This document shows positions 1 through 8,904 of a DNA stretch of 64,000 nucleotides, in pieces. This stretch comes from Sphingopyxis sp. OPL5 (lineage in GTDB: Bacteria; Pseudomonadota; Alphaproteobacteria; Sphingomonadales; Sphingomonadaceae): contig NZ_CP060725.1 in assembly GCF_003797775.2 (NCBI RefSeq), positions 4,582,001 through 4,646,000 of the forward strand, read 5' to 3'. Below the pieces are notes generated by a model. That model made no database searches. It was given only the letters and a program-made list of their open reading frames with translations, and was not told the origin of the DNA. The first letter of the stretch is position 1. Every line of letters starts with the position of its first letter. The position numbers and the translations under genes are program-made.

Positions 1-271
1 CCCAGCCATCGAACGCGATGCCGAGCTTGATCGTGCCGTGCGTCGCGCGGAGGAAGTCGGCAGGCTCGATGCGCAGATAGCGGTTGAATTCGTGGATCGG
101 CGGGACGGTCGCCTCGCCGACCCCGACGGTGCCGATCGTTTCGCTTTCGACGAGGGTGATCGCCTGCCCCTGCCCGGCGAGCGCGCGGCCGAGGGCTGCG
201 GCGGTCATCCAGCCGGCGCTGCCGCCGCCGACGATGACGATGCGGCGGACGGGGCGCGTGCGCGCGCTCAT
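1..271 (-). CDS. Tryptophan halogenase family protein, N-terminal 90 residues (runs off left edge)
   Basis: This is the start of a flavin-dependent halogenase; the rest lies beyond base 1. The visible part has the FAD-binding GGGSAGW motif at about residues 15-21, a GVGEAT motif at about 51-56, and the catalytic-lysine segment TIKLGIAFDGW that matches the Lys79 region of PrnA. It is therefore probably active, unlike the gene just upstream of it. Its ATG overlaps the stop of the 268-1713 gene (ATGA), so these genes form an operon read leftward. The family oxidises chloride or bromide with reduced FAD and O2 and halogenates aromatic carbons. The natural substrates of receptor-linked members such as BrvH are not known to me. 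Confidence 0.9.
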   Translation of the reverse strand, partial: MSARTRPVRRIVIVGGGSAGWMTAAALGRALAGQGQAITLVESETIGTVGVGEATVPPIHEFNRYLRIEPADFLRATHGTIKLGIAFDGW

Positions 272-1713
272 GCCCAGAGCCGCCGCAGCGCGTCGGCGTG
301 GGTGTCCATCGCGCGCACGTCGGCGGCGACGGCGCGCAGCTGGCGCTGAAATTCGGCCATCAGCGCAGGGTCGTCGACCTGCAGCGCCTGCGGATCAAAG
401 CCGCGCGGGACGACGCCATGGCCTGCCATGACGAGCGCCCAGCCGTCCTCGACATGCGCCTCGTGGTTGTAATGCGCGAACATGCCGCGCGCGGCGAAGA
501 GATCGATCTTCGACGCGAGTTCGGACGAGACCGGTGCCGCGCGGGCGGCGGCCCAAAAGGGTTCGGGGCGGCTATTGAGGCGGAAATGCTGCGCGGTGAA
601 GTCGCGCACCCGCGCCCGGCCACCGCCGATTTCCTCGTTATAGATCTCGGCCTCGGGCATCGCGGCGCGATCGAGCGGCCAGAGCAGGACGAGCTGCGCG
701 ATCGCGAGTTGGAGGAGGAGCAGGTTGGCGCCGTCGAGCGGCGGCGCGTCGCCCGCGGCGCGGCCGATGGCGACGACATTGCCGACCCACAGCCGCGCCC
801 GCGTCGCCGCGCCGACCGGTTCGGACGCGCCCTCGACGGAACGGCCGATCATCGCGGCCAGCGCCGCGCGGGCATCGGCGTCGGACAGACCCGCGCCGTC
901 GTAGAAGAACTCGACCGCGGTACGGTCGGCAAGCGGGATCAGCGTGGTCCAGCCCGCCGGATGCGCGGCGGTGCGACTATACAGCGGCAGCGGATCGAAG
1001 GGCGCACCCGATGCCCGCAGGACGCGGTCGCAGAGGAGCGCTTCTCGTTCTGCCCCGCCGGGATCGAGCATGGAGATCAGGACGCCATCGGCATCAACGA
1101 AAAGGTCGGCGTCGATGCGCTGCCCGTCGGCGAGTGTCAGCGCGGCAAGCCTCATCCCGTCGCGTTCAGGCACGGCGTCGCGTCCCGGCACGATCCGCAC
1201 CCCCGCCTTTTCGCAGGCGTCGCGCAGCAGCCGGGCGTAACCGGCGGCGTCGAGGTGCCAGCCGCGCTTGACCGCCTGCCCGCTCGCTTCGCCGCGCTCG
1301 CCGGTGCGGCCTTCCTTGGCGGCGGCGGCGGCGAGGCAGAAATCCTCGAGCCCGACACGCAAGCCGGCGGCGCGCGCGCGGGCCCAGTGCTGGACGAAGG
1401 GCAGCGAGGCATAGGGTGTCCCGGCATCGCCATAGGCATGGAGGAAGGCAGTCTCGCCGCCCGACCAGCCGGCATATTGCTGTCCCATGTTGAAGGTCGC
1501 GGCGGCCTGTCTGGCCAGCGCCGCTTCGTCGATGCCGAGCAGGCGGTGGAAGGTTGCCAGGTCGGGCGGCGCCACCAGCGCGGCGTGCGGGGGCGGCGCC
1601 TCCCGGGTGTCGACCCAGGTCACTTCGGTCCCGAGCCGCGCAAAAGCGCGGGCGATCGCGAGCGCCGCCATCGCGGCCGCGACGCCGCCGCCATAAACGG
1701 CAACCCGCTGCAC
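268..1713 (-). CDS. Degenerate tryptophan-halogenase-like protein (probable pseudoenzyme)
   Basis: A 481-residue protein that aligns along its length with the halogenase next to it but lacks the family's key residues. The nucleotide motif is GGGVAAAM instead of GGGTAGWM. The GVGE motif is missing. The catalytic lysine of the FK(L)GI motif is Asn75 (TFNMGQQYAGW). The WxWxIP motif reads WTTLIPL, and the EPLEST motif that holds the catalytic glutamate reads PPLDGAN. I chose the GTG at 1713, 8 bases after the upstream gene's stop, because the nucleotide-binding strand begins there. It lies between two intact halogenase genes and overlaps the next start. It may be a structural partner or may bind flavin only; halogenation is unlikely. 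Confidence 0.8.
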   Translation of the reverse strand: MQRVAVYGGGVAAAMAALAIARAFARLGTEVTWVDTREAPPPHAALVAPPDLATFHRLLGIDEAALARQAAATFNMGQQYAGWSGGETAFLHAYGDAGTPYASLPFVQHWARARAAGLRVGLEDFCLAAAAAKEGRTGERGEASGQAVKRGWHLDAAGYARLLRDACEKAGVRIVPGRDAVPERDGMRLAALTLADGQRIDADLFVDADGVLISMLDPGGAEREALLCDRVLRASGAPFDPLPLYSRTAAHPAGWTTLIPLADRTAVEFFYDGAGLSDADARAALAAMIGRSVEGASEPVGAATRARLWVGNVVAIGRAAGDAPPLDGANLLLLQLAIAQLVLLWPLDRAAMPEAEIYNEEIGGGRARVRDFTAQHFRLNSRPEPFWAAARAAPVSSELASKIDLFAARGMFAHYNHEAHVEDGWALVMAGHGVVPRGFDPQALQVDDPALMAEFQRQLRAVAADVRAMDTHADALRRLWA

Positions 1714-1721
1714 CGCGCCGC

Positions 1722-3230
1722 TCAAGGCGCGGGCGCCGGGCAGTAGGAGGCAACGAAGTCGGCGTGGGACGGCGCCGACTTCGCGCCATGCGCGATCGTC
1801 GCGGCCAGATTGCCGAGCCGATCGGCGAGAAGATCGTCGGGGAGCGTGTCGGCGAGCCGGTCGGCGGCGTGGGGCACGATCCCCTGCCCCACGAACACCG
1901 CCTGCCAGCTCGGCGGGCCGAACAGCCCGTCGCGATAGGCCTGGACAAAAGCGCGCTGGCGAAAGCGGTCGATCTTGCCGGCCAGCGTGTCGGGGACCGC
2001 CATCGTCGTCACCTGTTCCCACAAGGGCGCGTCGGCGTCGTTGGCGATATAGTGGAGGATCAGGAAATCGCGGATCCGGTCATATTCGACGTCCATCACG
2101 CGATTGAACTCGGCGGGCAGCGCCGGGTCGATGCCATCGCGCGATGGTAACAATGTTAACATGTGCATGGTCGCCATCTGCACGAGATAGATGCTCGTCG
2201 ATTCGAGCGGTTCGAGGAAGCCGCCCGCGAGTCCCATGCCGACGACATTATGCGCCCATGCCTGGTCGCGCTTGCCGGCCTTGAACCGAAGCACGCGCGG
2301 TTCAGCGAGCGCCTCTCCGTCGAGGTTGGCGAGCAGGGTCGCCGCCGCTTCGTCGTCGGAAATGTCTTTGCTGGCATAGACATAGCCGTTTCCGGTGCGG
2401 TGCTGGAGCGGGATGCGCCATTGCCAGCCCGCCTTGCGCCGGGTCGAGCGCGTATAGGGGGTGAAGTCGGGCGAACGCACCGACGGCACCGCCGCGGCGC
2501 TGTCACACGGCAGCCATTTCGACCAGTCGTCGAGGTCGACGCCAAGCGTTCCGCCGAGCAACAACGAGCGGAAGCCCGAGCAGTCGACGAACATGTCGCC
2601 CGCGACGCTGGTCCCCGAGGCGAGCGTCACCGACGCGATGTTGCCACTGTTAGCATCGCGCGCGACATCGACGATCCGGCCCTCGACGCGCTCGATCCCG
2701 CGCGCTTCGGCCCAGCCGCGCAAATAGCCCGCATAGAGGAAGGCATCGAGGTGATAGGCATAGGCGAAAGCGTTGCGGACGTCGTTCGGATCGCCGTTCG
2801 GCAGCATGAAGCGGTTCTGCAGCGCGGCGACGATCGGGAAACAATAGTCCGAGAGCGGCGCCGCAACGCCGGCGTTGCGGCCGCGCACCCAATAGCTGAA
2901 AAAATCGGCCTCGCCGATCGGGCGGCCAAAGGTGCCGAAGGGATGGACATAGCGGTCGCCCTGCCGCCCCCAATTGACGAATTCGATGCCGAGTTTGAAG
3001 CTTGCCTGCGTCGCTTTCATGAACTCGACCTCGTCGAGCCCGAGGAAGTCGTTGAAATCCTTCATTTGCGGGAGCGTCGCCTCGCCGACGCCGACCGTGC
3101 CGATTTCCTCGGATTCGATCAGGCGGACGCGGAAACGCGAGCGATCGAGCTTGGCGGCGCAGGCTGCGGCGCACATCCAGCCGGCGGTCCCGCCGCCGAC
3201 GATCACCAGATTGAAAAGCCCCTCGTCCAT
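1722..3230 (-). CDS. Flavin-dependent tryptophan halogenase family protein
   Basis: A complete 502-residue FAD-dependent halogenase. It has GGGTAGWM at 12-19, GVGEAT at 47-52, catalytic Lys79 in SFKLGIEFVNW, the halogenase-specific WxWxIP motif (WQWRIPL), and EPLESTSIY with the catalytic glutamate. The ATG at 3230 follows a GAGG ribosome site. It is the first of at least three halogenase-family genes transcribed leftward from the TonB receptor ending at 3295, 64 bases upstream. That linkage suggests the product acts on something taken up by, or attached to, the receptor system. Cytoplasmic: no signal peptide seen. Free tryptophan or indole may not be the true substrate. Confidence 0.92.
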   Translation of the reverse strand: MDEGLFNLVIVGGGTAGWMCAAACAAKLDRSRFRVRLIESEEIGTVGVGEATLPQMKDFNDFLGLDEVEFMKATQASFKLGIEFVNWGRQGDRYVHPFGTFGRPIGEADFFSYWVRGRNAGVAAPLSDYCFPIVAALQNRFMLPNGDPNDVRNAFAYAYHLDAFLYAGYLRGWAEARGIERVEGRIVDVARDANSGNIASVTLASGTSVAGDMFVDCSGFRSLLLGGTLGVDLDDWSKWLPCDSAAAVPSVRSPDFTPYTRSTRRKAGWQWRIPLQHRTGNGYVYASKDISDDEAAATLLANLDGEALAEPRVLRFKAGKRDQAWAHNVVGMGLAGGFLEPLESTSIYLVQMATMHMLTLLPSRDGIDPALPAEFNRVMDVEYDRIRDFLILHYIANDADAPLWEQVTTMAVPDTLAGKIDRFRQRAFVQAYRDGLFGPPSWQAVFVGQGIVPHAADRLADTLPDDLLADRLGNLAATIAHGAKSAPSHADFVASYCPAPAP

Positions 3231-3255
3231 CGCCTCACACTAACCGCGCCGGATA

Positions 3256-3285
3256 CCGGCGCCAGCCCTTTCGGTCCGGCGCCGG
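3256..3285 (-). terminator. GC-rich hairpin between TonB receptor and halogenase genes
   Basis: Perfect 8-base arms (CCGGCGCC and GGCGCCGG) around a 14-base loop lie just after the receptor stop on the minus strand. No T-run follows. It could be an attenuator that lowers expression of the halogenases relative to the receptor, or an RNA-stabilising stem. Confidence 0.35.
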
Positions 3286-3294
3286 CCCCCGCTT

Positions 3295-6200
3295 TTAGAA
3301 GGTCAGGCGCGCACCGACCTGGTAGCGCCGGTCGTTCTTGAACCAGGCGTTCGGTTTGAGCAGCCCGGTCGAATCGACCTGCTGGAACAGCACGGTATCG
3401 GTGCCGAGCAGGTTCGTCCCTTCGAGGATGAATTCGATGTTCTTTGTGGCACGGAGGCGCACGGAGGCATCGAGATAGCCCGTCGCCTGCTGCCAGATCG
3501 GCAAGCCGACGCAGCAGTCGATCGCGGTCACCAGATATTTGGAGCGCCAGTTATAGGCGACACGCGCCGAAATCGGACCCTTTTCATACATGCCGACGAG
3601 ATTGTAGCTGTGCTTCGAAATCCCCTCGAGCGCGTTCGGTTTGACCGTGCTGTCCTCATAGGTGATGCCGCCGCCTGCGGTGCCGCCAGCGGTCTCGTTG
3701 GTCAGGTTGACCGTTTCGATGCCGTTGTTCTTCACATAGGTGTAGTTCGCCTGGACCCCGAAGCCGTCGAGCGGTGCGGGCAGGAAGTCGAAGAAGGTCT
3801 GGAAGGCGAATTCGGCGCCGTAGATCTTCGCACCATCGCCGTTGACCGGGCGATCGAGCCGAACCGTCTCGGTCACGCCGCCGTTGGTGATTTGCAGGCT
3901 GAACTGGCCCGCCTGGATATAATTGTAGAATTTCTTGTAGAAACCCGTGGCGGTGAACGAGCTCGACCGGCCGAAATAATATTCCAGCGTCAGGTCGAAC
4001 TGGTCTGCGGTCATCGGCTTGAGGTTCGGGTTCCCCGACTTGCCGGTATATTGCCAGTCATAGGCGATCGCCTCATTCGCTGCGTTGCGCGTCACATTGG
4101 GGTCGGAGAAATCGTTGAGGTTGGGCGACAGACGGTTGATCGTCAGGAAGTTGCGCAACAGCCCGAAATCGGGGCGCGACATCGCGCGCGAATAGGCGAA
4201 GCGCGACACCAGCTTGTCGGTCAGGTCGAACTTGACGTTGAAGCTAGGCAAGGCGTGGAAATGATTGGCCTTGGTGGCGTCGGCCACGGTCGCACCATTG
4301 TTGAACGCGATCTCGCTCGCGGTCACGACGCAGCCCGAGGTCGCGGTGGGACGGCCGTCGACGACGGCACGCTCGCAGGACAATTGGGTCGGGGTGAACG
4401 GGTTGGCGAAGGTCGTCGCACCCGCCGTGTCGTTGCGCGTCCAGATGAGGCGTACGCCGAGGTTGCCCGAAATGCCGACATTGCCGATGCTCAGGCTGTC
4501 GCCGCCGAACTTGGCCATCGCATAGGCCGACATCGTGCGCTCACCCACCTTCAGCACTTCGCTGGGCAGATAGCAGCCATAGTCGCCGGTGATCGTTTCG
4601 CCGGCGCGATAGCCCTGGTTCGAACAGACGGGGAAATATTCGCCGACGCCGATCGTCGGCCGGCCGAGCGTCGCCGCGAGTTCCTCGCGGTTCACCAGCC
4701 GGTCCATGTTGAAGAAGACGAACGAATGCTGGTTCAGCTGGTTGCCCGCGAAGAAGTCCTTGCCGAAGCTGTGGATCGCCGTCGAACCCGCGGGATAGGC
4801 GGGGCTGTCGGTGTTGAAATAGGGCGCCTGGGTGTAGGTCCAGGTGTTCGAGATATTCGCCCAGTTATAAGCGCCCCACCGCACCGTCTGATCGCGGTCG
4901 GCATAGCGAGCGCCGACCTTGATCGCGCTGAGCCAGCCCGAATCGACCTCATATTCCAGATCCGCCTTCAGCGCGATTTCCTTGCCGTCGCTGTCCTCGG
5001 TGTGGTCGGTAACCGAATAGAAGAAATAATTGTTCGGATTGGTCAGGCCGCCGGCCGACAGGTTGATATTGTCCGCCGTCGTGGGGGTGAAGGTGAGGGT
5101 CGGATATTTGCCCGTCAGATCGACATAGGTGTTGGCGAAGCTGCGCGAGGTGACCGACGCGTTATAATTACTGACGCTGGCGTCGACATATTGCCCGTCG
5201 AGCGTCAGCCGCACGCGATCGGAGACGTCCCAGCGGAAGTTCAGACCAAAATCCTGGGTAATCTGCTTGTTCTTCAGTGCGTTGGCGGCGGTGTCCACCT
5301 GTGGCGCCCGGCGCTGGTTAGCGCAGCCTTCCCACGCATAACAGCGGTTGAAGAAGGCCTCGCCATCCTCGTTCAGGCCCAGCCCGCGCTCGTCGCCTGG
5401 GTTGTCGCCGACATAGGGTCGGATATACGACCACCAGCCGCTCTGGAAATTGCCGTCTGAATCGAAGGCGAAGGGCGCGGTGCCTTCAAGCGGACTGATG
5501 AATGTGGCGTCACCGAACTCATAGTCGCTCGGCTGGCCATAGAGGTCGCCGTAGAAGGTCGACGAGAAGACCGCATATTCACGCCAGCTGTTGTTATATT
5601 GCGAGCGGTTATACTGCCCGGTAAGCTCCATCGTCTCGTCGTTCGAGCGCCACTGGAACGCCGCCGCGGCGCCATAGCGTTTACGGTCATATTCATTCTC
5701 GCGCATGAAGATGCCGCTGGGGATATATTGCTTGCCCGGGCCGAACACGCCGTCGAAAATGCCCATGCGTTCGAACTGGATGCCTTGGCTCGCGGTCTTC
5801 GCGTGCGAATAGGCGCCGTTGATCATCAGGCCGATCTCGCCGATGCCGGTCTGCCAGCGGTCCGAAATGATGCCCGAGAATTCGGGCGTCGATTTGCGGG
5901 CGATGTCGCCATAGGTGTTCTTGATCGAGATCGAGATCAGGCGGCCGTCCTGGTCGAAAGGCACGCGCGTGCGCAGGTTGACGGTGCCCGCGATGCCGCC
6001 CTCGATCATGTCGGCGGTCTGGTTCTTGTAGGTATCGATGCCGCCGAGCAGTTCGGGCGAGATGTCCTGCCAGGACAGGCCGCGCGACGAGTTGGCGCTG
6101 AAGGTGTCGCGGCCGTTGAATTCCGACCGGACCTGGTTGAGGCCGCGCACGATCACGCCCGAGGGTTCGGCGGAGAAGTGCGAGGTGTCGTCGGTGCCGG

Positions 6201-6504
6201 CGAACCGGATGACGGTGATGCCGGGGACGCGCTGCAAGGCTTCGGCAACCGATTTGTCGGGGAAGGAGCCGATATCCTCGGCGGTGATCGAATCAACCAC
6301 CGTGTCGGCGTTGCGCTTGCGGTTCTGTGCCGATTCGAGGTTGGCGCGGATGCCGGTGACGACGATGTCGTCGGCATTTTCCTCGCTGGCCGGTGCGTCC
6401 TGCGCCGCGGCAGGCAGCGTGATCGCGCCCACCAGTGCGGCGGCGCAGACACCGCGCATCAGCGCATTGCGGCGCCCCAAAGCTTTTGCAGGCCCATGAA
6501 CCAT
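3295..6504 (-). CDS. TonB-dependent receptor, Xanthomonas/Caulobacter carbohydrate type
   Basis: A 1069-residue outer-membrane receptor. It has a signal peptide (hydrophobic stretch about residues 16-34 ending PAAAQ), then a segment with IVVTGIRANLESAQ, then the plug domain with SFPDKSVAEALQRVPG, and a long beta-barrel ending in an aromatic residue (ARLTF). Length and plug sequence fit the large glycan-importing receptors common in sphingomonads. It should bind an oligosaccharide at the surface and import it with TonB energy. It is divergent from nagX, and a TAnTACCAAT motif lies between them, so a chitin or GlcNAc-containing ligand is a reasonable inference. The ATG at 6504 is preceded by GGGGGAT; an internal ATG at residue 16 is the alternative start. 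Confidence 0.95.
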   Translation of the reverse strand: MVHGPAKALGRRNALMRGVCAAALVGAITLPAAAQDAPASEENADDIVVTGIRANLESAQNRKRNADTVVDSITAEDIGSFPDKSVAEALQRVPGITVIRFAGTDDTSHFSAEPSGVIVRGLNQVRSEFNGRDTFSANSSRGLSWQDISPELLGGIDTYKNQTADMIEGGIAGTVNLRTRVPFDQDGRLISISIKNTYGDIARKSTPEFSGIISDRWQTGIGEIGLMINGAYSHAKTASQGIQFERMGIFDGVFGPGKQYIPSGIFMRENEYDRKRYGAAAAFQWRSNDETMELTGQYNRSQYNNSWREYAVFSSTFYGDLYGQPSDYEFGDATFISPLEGTAPFAFDSDGNFQSGWWSYIRPYVGDNPGDERGLGLNEDGEAFFNRCYAWEGCANQRRAPQVDTAANALKNKQITQDFGLNFRWDVSDRVRLTLDGQYVDASVSNYNASVTSRSFANTYVDLTGKYPTLTFTPTTADNINLSAGGLTNPNNYFFYSVTDHTEDSDGKEIALKADLEYEVDSGWLSAIKVGARYADRDQTVRWGAYNWANISNTWTYTQAPYFNTDSPAYPAGSTAIHSFGKDFFAGNQLNQHSFVFFNMDRLVNREELAATLGRPTIGVGEYFPVCSNQGYRAGETITGDYGCYLPSEVLKVGERTMSAYAMAKFGGDSLSIGNVGISGNLGVRLIWTRNDTAGATTFANPFTPTQLSCERAVVDGRPTATSGCVVTASEIAFNNGATVADATKANHFHALPSFNVKFDLTDKLVSRFAYSRAMSRPDFGLLRNFLTINRLSPNLNDFSDPNVTRNAANEAIAYDWQYTGKSGNPNLKPMTADQFDLTLEYYFGRSSSFTATGFYKKFYNYIQAGQFSLQITNGGVTETVRLDRPVNGDGAKIYGAEFAFQTFFDFLPAPLDGFGVQANYTYVKNNGIETVNLTNETAGGTAGGGITYEDSTVKPNALEGISKHSYNLVGMYEKGPISARVAYNWRSKYLVTAIDCCVGLPIWQQATGYLDASVRLRATKNIEFILEGTNLLGTDTVLFQQVDSTGLLKPNAWFKNDRRYQVGARLTF

Positions 6505-6568
6505 ATTATATCCCCCATCATCGTCCGGTGGTCCGGTCCAGATTGCCTTCCCAACAATCTCGATAAGA

Positions 6569-6600
6569 CCAATTGCGTCATTGGACTATTACCAATAGAC
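6569..6600. promoter_or_regulatory. Operator-like CCAAT/ATTGG cluster in the TonB receptor-nagX divergent region
   Basis: CCAAT (6569), ATTGG (6580) and CCAAT (6592) lie about one helical turn apart and form two overlapping inverted repeats. The last includes TATTACCAAT (6587-6596), a match to TAnTACCAAT that recurs before the nag operon and beside the GH16 gene. It lies 83 bases from the receptor start and 92 from nagX, well placed for control of both. The regulator is not encoded nearby; a GlcNAc-responsive repressor elsewhere is my inference. Confidence 0.55.
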
Positions 6601-6688
6601 TACAAATCTGACGCGCTGTCCATGGCAAATTTGTGGCAGTGTCGAGAAGCCGCCCGCGGGGGCGCGGCGACCAAGGGGAGGCACAGCC

Positions 6689-7765
6689 ATGCGCCTGATT
6701 TCGCTCGACGTGTTGCGCGGCCTGACCGTGGCGGGGATGATCCTCGTCAATTCGGCGGCGGCGATGAAATATGGCGCCGAGGCCGATGTCGCGCCGATCC
6801 TGCTGCACGTCAGCTGGGACGGGCTGACCCTCGCCGACCTGGTCTTTCCGGGATTCCTGACGATGGTGGGGATCGCGATTCCCTTTTCGCTGCGCGCGGG
6901 CGGTGCACCGCAGACGGGGCGCATATTGTCGCGCGCGGGGCGATTGCTGCTGCTCGGCTTCCTGCTCAGCAACCTCTATTGGTTCATGAGCTTTGCGTCG
7001 GGCGAGTGGCGGTTGTTCGGAGTGCTGCAGCGAATCGGACTGGTCTATGCGGCGTGCGCCTTGCTGTTCCTAGGCGTCGGCCCGCGGGCGCGGCTGGCGA
7101 TGATCGTCGCGGTTCTCGCGCTTTACTGGCCGCTCGCGCTGCTGCCGTCGCTCGACGGGCCGGCGACCGATATCTGGGTGCGCGGGCATAATTTCATCGC
7201 CTCGGTCGACCGGCTGTTCCTGGGCACGCATCTTTATGTGCAAGGCCCCGAAGGCTATGATCCCGAGGGGATATTGGGGACGCTGCCGGCGATCGCGCAG
7301 GGGCTGATCGGGGTCGCGGTGGGCGAAATGCTGATCCGCCGCGCCGGACCCGCGACGCGGCCGCTGGCGCTGACCGGCGCGGCGATGCTGGCGGCGGGCG
7401 GGGTGTGGAGCTTCGCCTTTCCGATCGTCAAGGACATTTGGTCGAGCCCGTTCGTGCTGGTGACCAGCGGCATCACGATCCTCGCGCTCGCACTGCTCCA
7501 CCATATCCTTGATCGCGAGGGCCGGACACCGGGGATCGCCGCGACCGCGATGCTGGCGTTCGGGGCCAATGCGATCGCCGCCTATACGCTGCATCAGGTG
7601 ACCGCGGGGGTGGTGACATGGGACCTGCTGCTCGCGCCGTTCCGCGCGACGCGGGCGATGCTGGGCGATCCGGTCGCGTCGCTGATCCCGGTGCTGCTTT
7701 ATATGCTGCTCATCTGGGGGGCGATGGAATGGCTGCGACGCAAGCGGTGGTTCGTAAAAATCTGA
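6689..7765 (+). CDS. nagX: NagX-type acyltransferase family membrane protein (DUF5009 / HGSNAT-like)
   Basis: A 358-residue polytopic inner-membrane protein with about 10 hydrophobic segments. It begins with the family signature RLISLDVLRGLTVAGMILVN, shared with the human lysosomal heparan-alpha-glucosaminide N-acetyltransferase. Bacterial homologues are named NagX because they sit with N-acetylglucosamine genes. Proposed roles include acetylating amino sugars or moving them across the inner membrane; the biochemical role is not settled. It is followed at 101 bases by the nag operon and is divergent from a TonB receptor. A ribosome site (GGGGAGG) precedes the ATG. Confidence 0.85.
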   Translation: MRLISLDVLRGLTVAGMILVNSAAAMKYGAEADVAPILLHVSWDGLTLADLVFPGFLTMVGIAIPFSLRAGGAPQTGRILSRAGRLLLLGFLLSNLYWFMSFASGEWRLFGVLQRIGLVYAACALLFLGVGPRARLAMIVAVLALYWPLALLPSLDGPATDIWVRGHNFIASVDRLFLGTHLYVQGPEGYDPEGILGTLPAIAQGLIGVAVGEMLIRRAGPATRPLALTGAAMLAAGGVWSFAFPIVKDIWSSPFVLVTSGITILALALLHHILDREGRTPGIAATAMLAFGANAIAAYTLHQVTAGVVTWDLLLAPFRATRAMLGDPVASLIPVLLYMLLIWGAMEWLRRKRWFVKI

Positions 7766-7806
7766 TCGGCGAAAGATACAAGTTGATGCGATATATATAA
7801 CCTATA

Positions 7807-7821
7807 TAGTACCAATAGTAT
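7807..7821 (+). promoter_or_regulatory. TAnTACCAAT motif upstream of the nag operon
   Basis: TAGTACCAAT (7807-7816) lies within the AT-rich stretch 7790-7821, 50 bases before nagB-II. The surrounding bases form a direct repeat of ATAGTA. The site shares ten-base core TAnTACCAAT with 6587-6596 and, on the minus strand, 15204-15213. It probably overlaps the operon promoter and serves as an operator; this is inferred from motif sharing only. Confidence 0.5.
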
Positions 7822-7866
7822 CGGGGCGAACGAGGACCCCGGCGCGAGTCGGAGACGGTAGGAAGC

Positions 7867-8904
7867 ATGACGCTGCAAGAGGCGCTGAAAACGGGGCGGA
7901 CGCTGATGGAAAGCGAGGCCGGCGAGGCCGCCGCCGCGGTCGCGGCGATGCTCGCCGCCAATGCGCGGGCCTTTGCCGCGATCGGCGAACGGTTGCGCGC
8001 CGATCCGCCCGCGGCGGTCGTCACCTGCGCGCGCGGATCGTCGGACCATGCCGCGACCTACGCCAAATATCTTATCGAAACGATGACCGGCACCCCGACC
8101 GCGTCGGCGGCGCTGTCGGTCGCGTCGCTCTATGACGGGCCGACGCTGGCGGGCAAAAGGCTGTGCCTTGCGATCTCGCAGTCGGGCCAGAGCCCCGACC
8201 TGCTCGCCGCGGTCGAACAGCAGAAGCGCGCCGGCGCCTATGTCGTCGCGCTGCTCAACGCCGAGGACGCGCCGCTGTGTGCGCTCGCCGACGTCGTGAT
8301 CGCGCTCAAGGCCAGCCCCGAAAAATCGGTCGCGGCGACCAAATCCTATATCGCGTCGCTCGCCGCGATCGCCGCGCTCGTCGCCGCCTGGGCGCAGGAT
8401 GACGCGCTGGAAGACGCGCTCGATACGCTGCCCGGCCAGCTCGAACGCGCCTTCGCGCTCGACTGGTCGCCCGCGGTCGCGGCTTTTGCCGATGCGACGA
8501 ACCTGTTCGTGCTCGGCCGCGGCTATGGTTATGGCGTCGCGCAGGAAGCCGCGCTCAAGTTCAAGGAGACCTCGTCGCTCCATGCCGAGAGTTTCAGCGC
8601 CGCCGAAGTGCGGCACGGGCCGATGGCGATCGTCGGCGACACGTTCCATGTGCTGGCGTTCGGCGGCAGCGACCGCGCGGCGGAGAGCGTGCGCGAGGCG
8701 GCGGCGGAGTTTCGCGGGCGCGGCGCGACGGTGCTGCTCGCCGATCCGGCGGGCGGCGACCTGCCCGCGCTGCCCGCGCACCCGGCGATCGAACCGATCC
8801 TGCTGATCCAGAGCTTTTACCGCATGGCGAGCGCGCTCGCGGTCGCGCGCGGCCGCGACCCCGACTCGCCCCCGCACCTCAACAAGGTTACCGAGACCCT
8901 ATGA
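7867..8904 (+). CDS. nagB-II: Glucosamine-6-phosphate deaminase, SIS-domain type (NagB-II)
   Basis: A 345-residue protein made of two SIS sugar-phosphate isomerase domains, like the isomerase half of GlmS without the glutaminase half. Signatures include CARGSSDHAA near residue 55, the phosphate-binding AISQSGQSPD near 105, SVAATKSY near 160 and the C-terminal HLNKVTET. It converts glucosamine-6-phosphate to fructose-6-phosphate and ammonia. This non-orthologous replacement of NagB is usual in sphingomonads and Shewanella. It opens the operon nagB-II-nagA-PTS and overlaps nagA by ATGA. The neighbouring deacetylase and GlcNAc PTS genes settle the function over an AgaS-like alternative. Confidence 0.92.
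   Translation: MTLQEALKTGRTLMESEAGEAAAAVAAMLAANARAFAAIGERLRADPPAAVVTCARGSSDHAATYAKYLIETMTGTPTASAALSVASLYDGPTLAGKRLCLAISQSGQSPDLLAAVEQQKRAGAYVVALLNAEDAPLCALADVVIALKASPEKSVAATKSYIASLAAIAALVAAWAQDDALEDALDTLPGQLERAFALDWSPAVAAFADATNLFVLGRGYGYGVAQEAALKFKETSSLHAESFSAAEVRHGPMAIVGDTFHVLAFGGSDRAAESVREAAAEFRGRGATVLLADPAGGDLPALPAHPAIEPILLIQSFYRMASALAVARGRDPDSPPHLNKVTETL

Noticed and set aside
3610..5460. A 616-codon plus-strand frame opposite the first TonB receptor
   Set aside because: Antisense shadow of the receptor; no domain.
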